This document shows, piece by piece, positions 5,811 to 6,341 of a stretch of 6,341 bases of DNA. Made by a program: the position numbers and the translations under genes. The DNA comes from JBGTNQ01 sp038212375 (lineage in GTDB: Bacteria > Patescibacteriota > Minisyncoccia > Phycocordibacterales > Zambryskibacteraceae). Each line of letters starts with the position of its first letter. The first letter of the stretch is position 1. The stretch lies in the NCBI GenBank assembly GCA_038212375.1, contig JBBQUO010000031.1:1-6341 (forward strand), given 5' to 3'. Under the pieces are notes generated by a model. The model did no database searches and was not told the DNA's origin. It saw nothing but the letters and a program-made list of their open reading frames with translations.

Positions 5811-6341
5811 ATGATTTTTCTTGATCCAGATGAACATATTCTTTTAGAAGTCAGACGACACTGGTTCGTCTTTGCTGCGTATGCGATCACTCATATGTTT
5901 GCCGCGTTCTTTCCGCTTATTGCATATAGTTTTTTAGTGTATCTTATCCCGTTTCATATAGGAGTACCGATAGGAAAAGGTGGTCTCGCGATATTTCTCT
6001 ACGCGCTTTGGCTTCTCATTTTGTGGATTTCTTTCTTTCTTCAGTGGACAAAATATTATCTCGATGTTTGGTACGTAACTGAAAAGCGTATTGTCGATAT
6101 TGAACAAAAGCGTCTGTTTTCTCGTACAGTCTCAAATCTTCGTTTCGATAAAATTCAAGATATTACCGTTGAAATTAGTGGTTTTGTATCAACATTTCTC
6201 AATATCGGTGATATCAAGGTACAGACTGCTGCTGAAGATAGTGGAGACTTCTTTATGCATCGCGCTGCAAACCCGGATAAAGTTCGTAGCTTTATTTTTT
6301 CTCAACATAATAGAGCTGCAGAACAATATATTCCTCAAGGT
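5811..6341 (+). CDS. PH-domain (bPH2/YdbS-like) membrane protein, 3' partial
   Basis: Open from ATG at 5811 to the window edge, 177 codons with no stop, so the C-terminus is missing. Two hydrophobic segments (about residues 18-47 and 58-80) are followed by a bacterial pleckstrin-homology-like domain (about 83-165). The typical string runs LDVWYVTEKRIVDIEQKRLF, then SNLRFDKIQDITVE, then FLNIGDIKVQTA, as in the DUF304/YdbS-type family. The PH part should lie on the cytoplasmic face behind the second helix. Proteins of this kind are common in Patescibacteria; some relatives in other bacteria are linked to envelope stress, but the molecular role is unknown. The last visible residues (about 166-177) are polar and may be a tail. 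It follows the small membrane protein by three bases with no Shine-Dalgarno, which suggests translational coupling. Confidence 0.85.
   Translation, partial: MIFLDPDEHILLEVRRHWFVFAAYAITHMFAAFFPLIAYSFLVYLIPFHIGVPIGKGGLAIFLYALWLLILWISFFLQWTKYYLDVWYVTEKRIVDIEQKRLFSRTVSNLRFDKIQDITVEISGFVSTFLNIGDIKVQTAAEDSGDFFMHRAANPDKVRSFIFSQHNRAAEQYIPQG

Overview
The window is a compact, gene-dense and fairly AT-rich stretch of bacterial chromosome. It holds four housekeeping genes (hisS, truB, cmk, typA), one predicted nuclease and a two-gene membrane pair cut by the right edge. Ordinary stop codons (TAG, TGA, TAA) and short intergenic gaps point to a genome using the standard code. The style of the genes suggests a Candidate Phyla Radiation (Patescibacteria, probably Parcubacteria-like) genome: a compact TruB with no C-terminal PUA domain, a single-domain DEDD nuclease, a membrane protein with a bacterial PH domain like those common in that group, and few Shine-Dalgarno sequences. 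The taxonomic call is an inference from protein style, not from a search.

Layout. Positions 47-1941 (minus strand) carry hisS followed after 38 bases by a DEDDy-type 3'-5' exonuclease-like gene, probably co-transcribed. hisS is divergent from truB (plus strand, 1974-2756), and the start codons are only 32 bases apart. The gap holds two face-to-face extended -10 elements that overlap. truB ends in a perfect 12-bp inverted repeat lying inside its own coding sequence. A 121-base gap with a promoter-like sequence and a clear Shine-Dalgarno leads to a divergent cytidylate kinase (plus, 2878-3579). cmk converges on typA (minus, 3640-5436), with a 13-bp perfect stem between them that serves as a bidirectional terminator candidate. 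typA has a strong promoter-like sequence (TTGACT, 17 bases, TGC-TTTAAT) and diverges from a small two-helix membrane protein (plus, from about 5568). A PH-domain membrane protein follows after 3 bases (from 5811) and runs off the window.

Most genes serve translation or nucleotide supply: tRNA charging (HisS), tRNA modification (TruB), the ribosome-associated GTPase TypA/BipA, and CMP/dCMP phosphorylation (Cmk). I see no mobile element, CRISPR array, tRNA or rRNA. No obviously new defence or accessory system is present. The items most worth a second look are the altered P-loop and shortened CMP-binding segment of Cmk, the in-gene hairpin of truB, the overlapping hisS/truB promoters and the small-protein/PH-domain pair.
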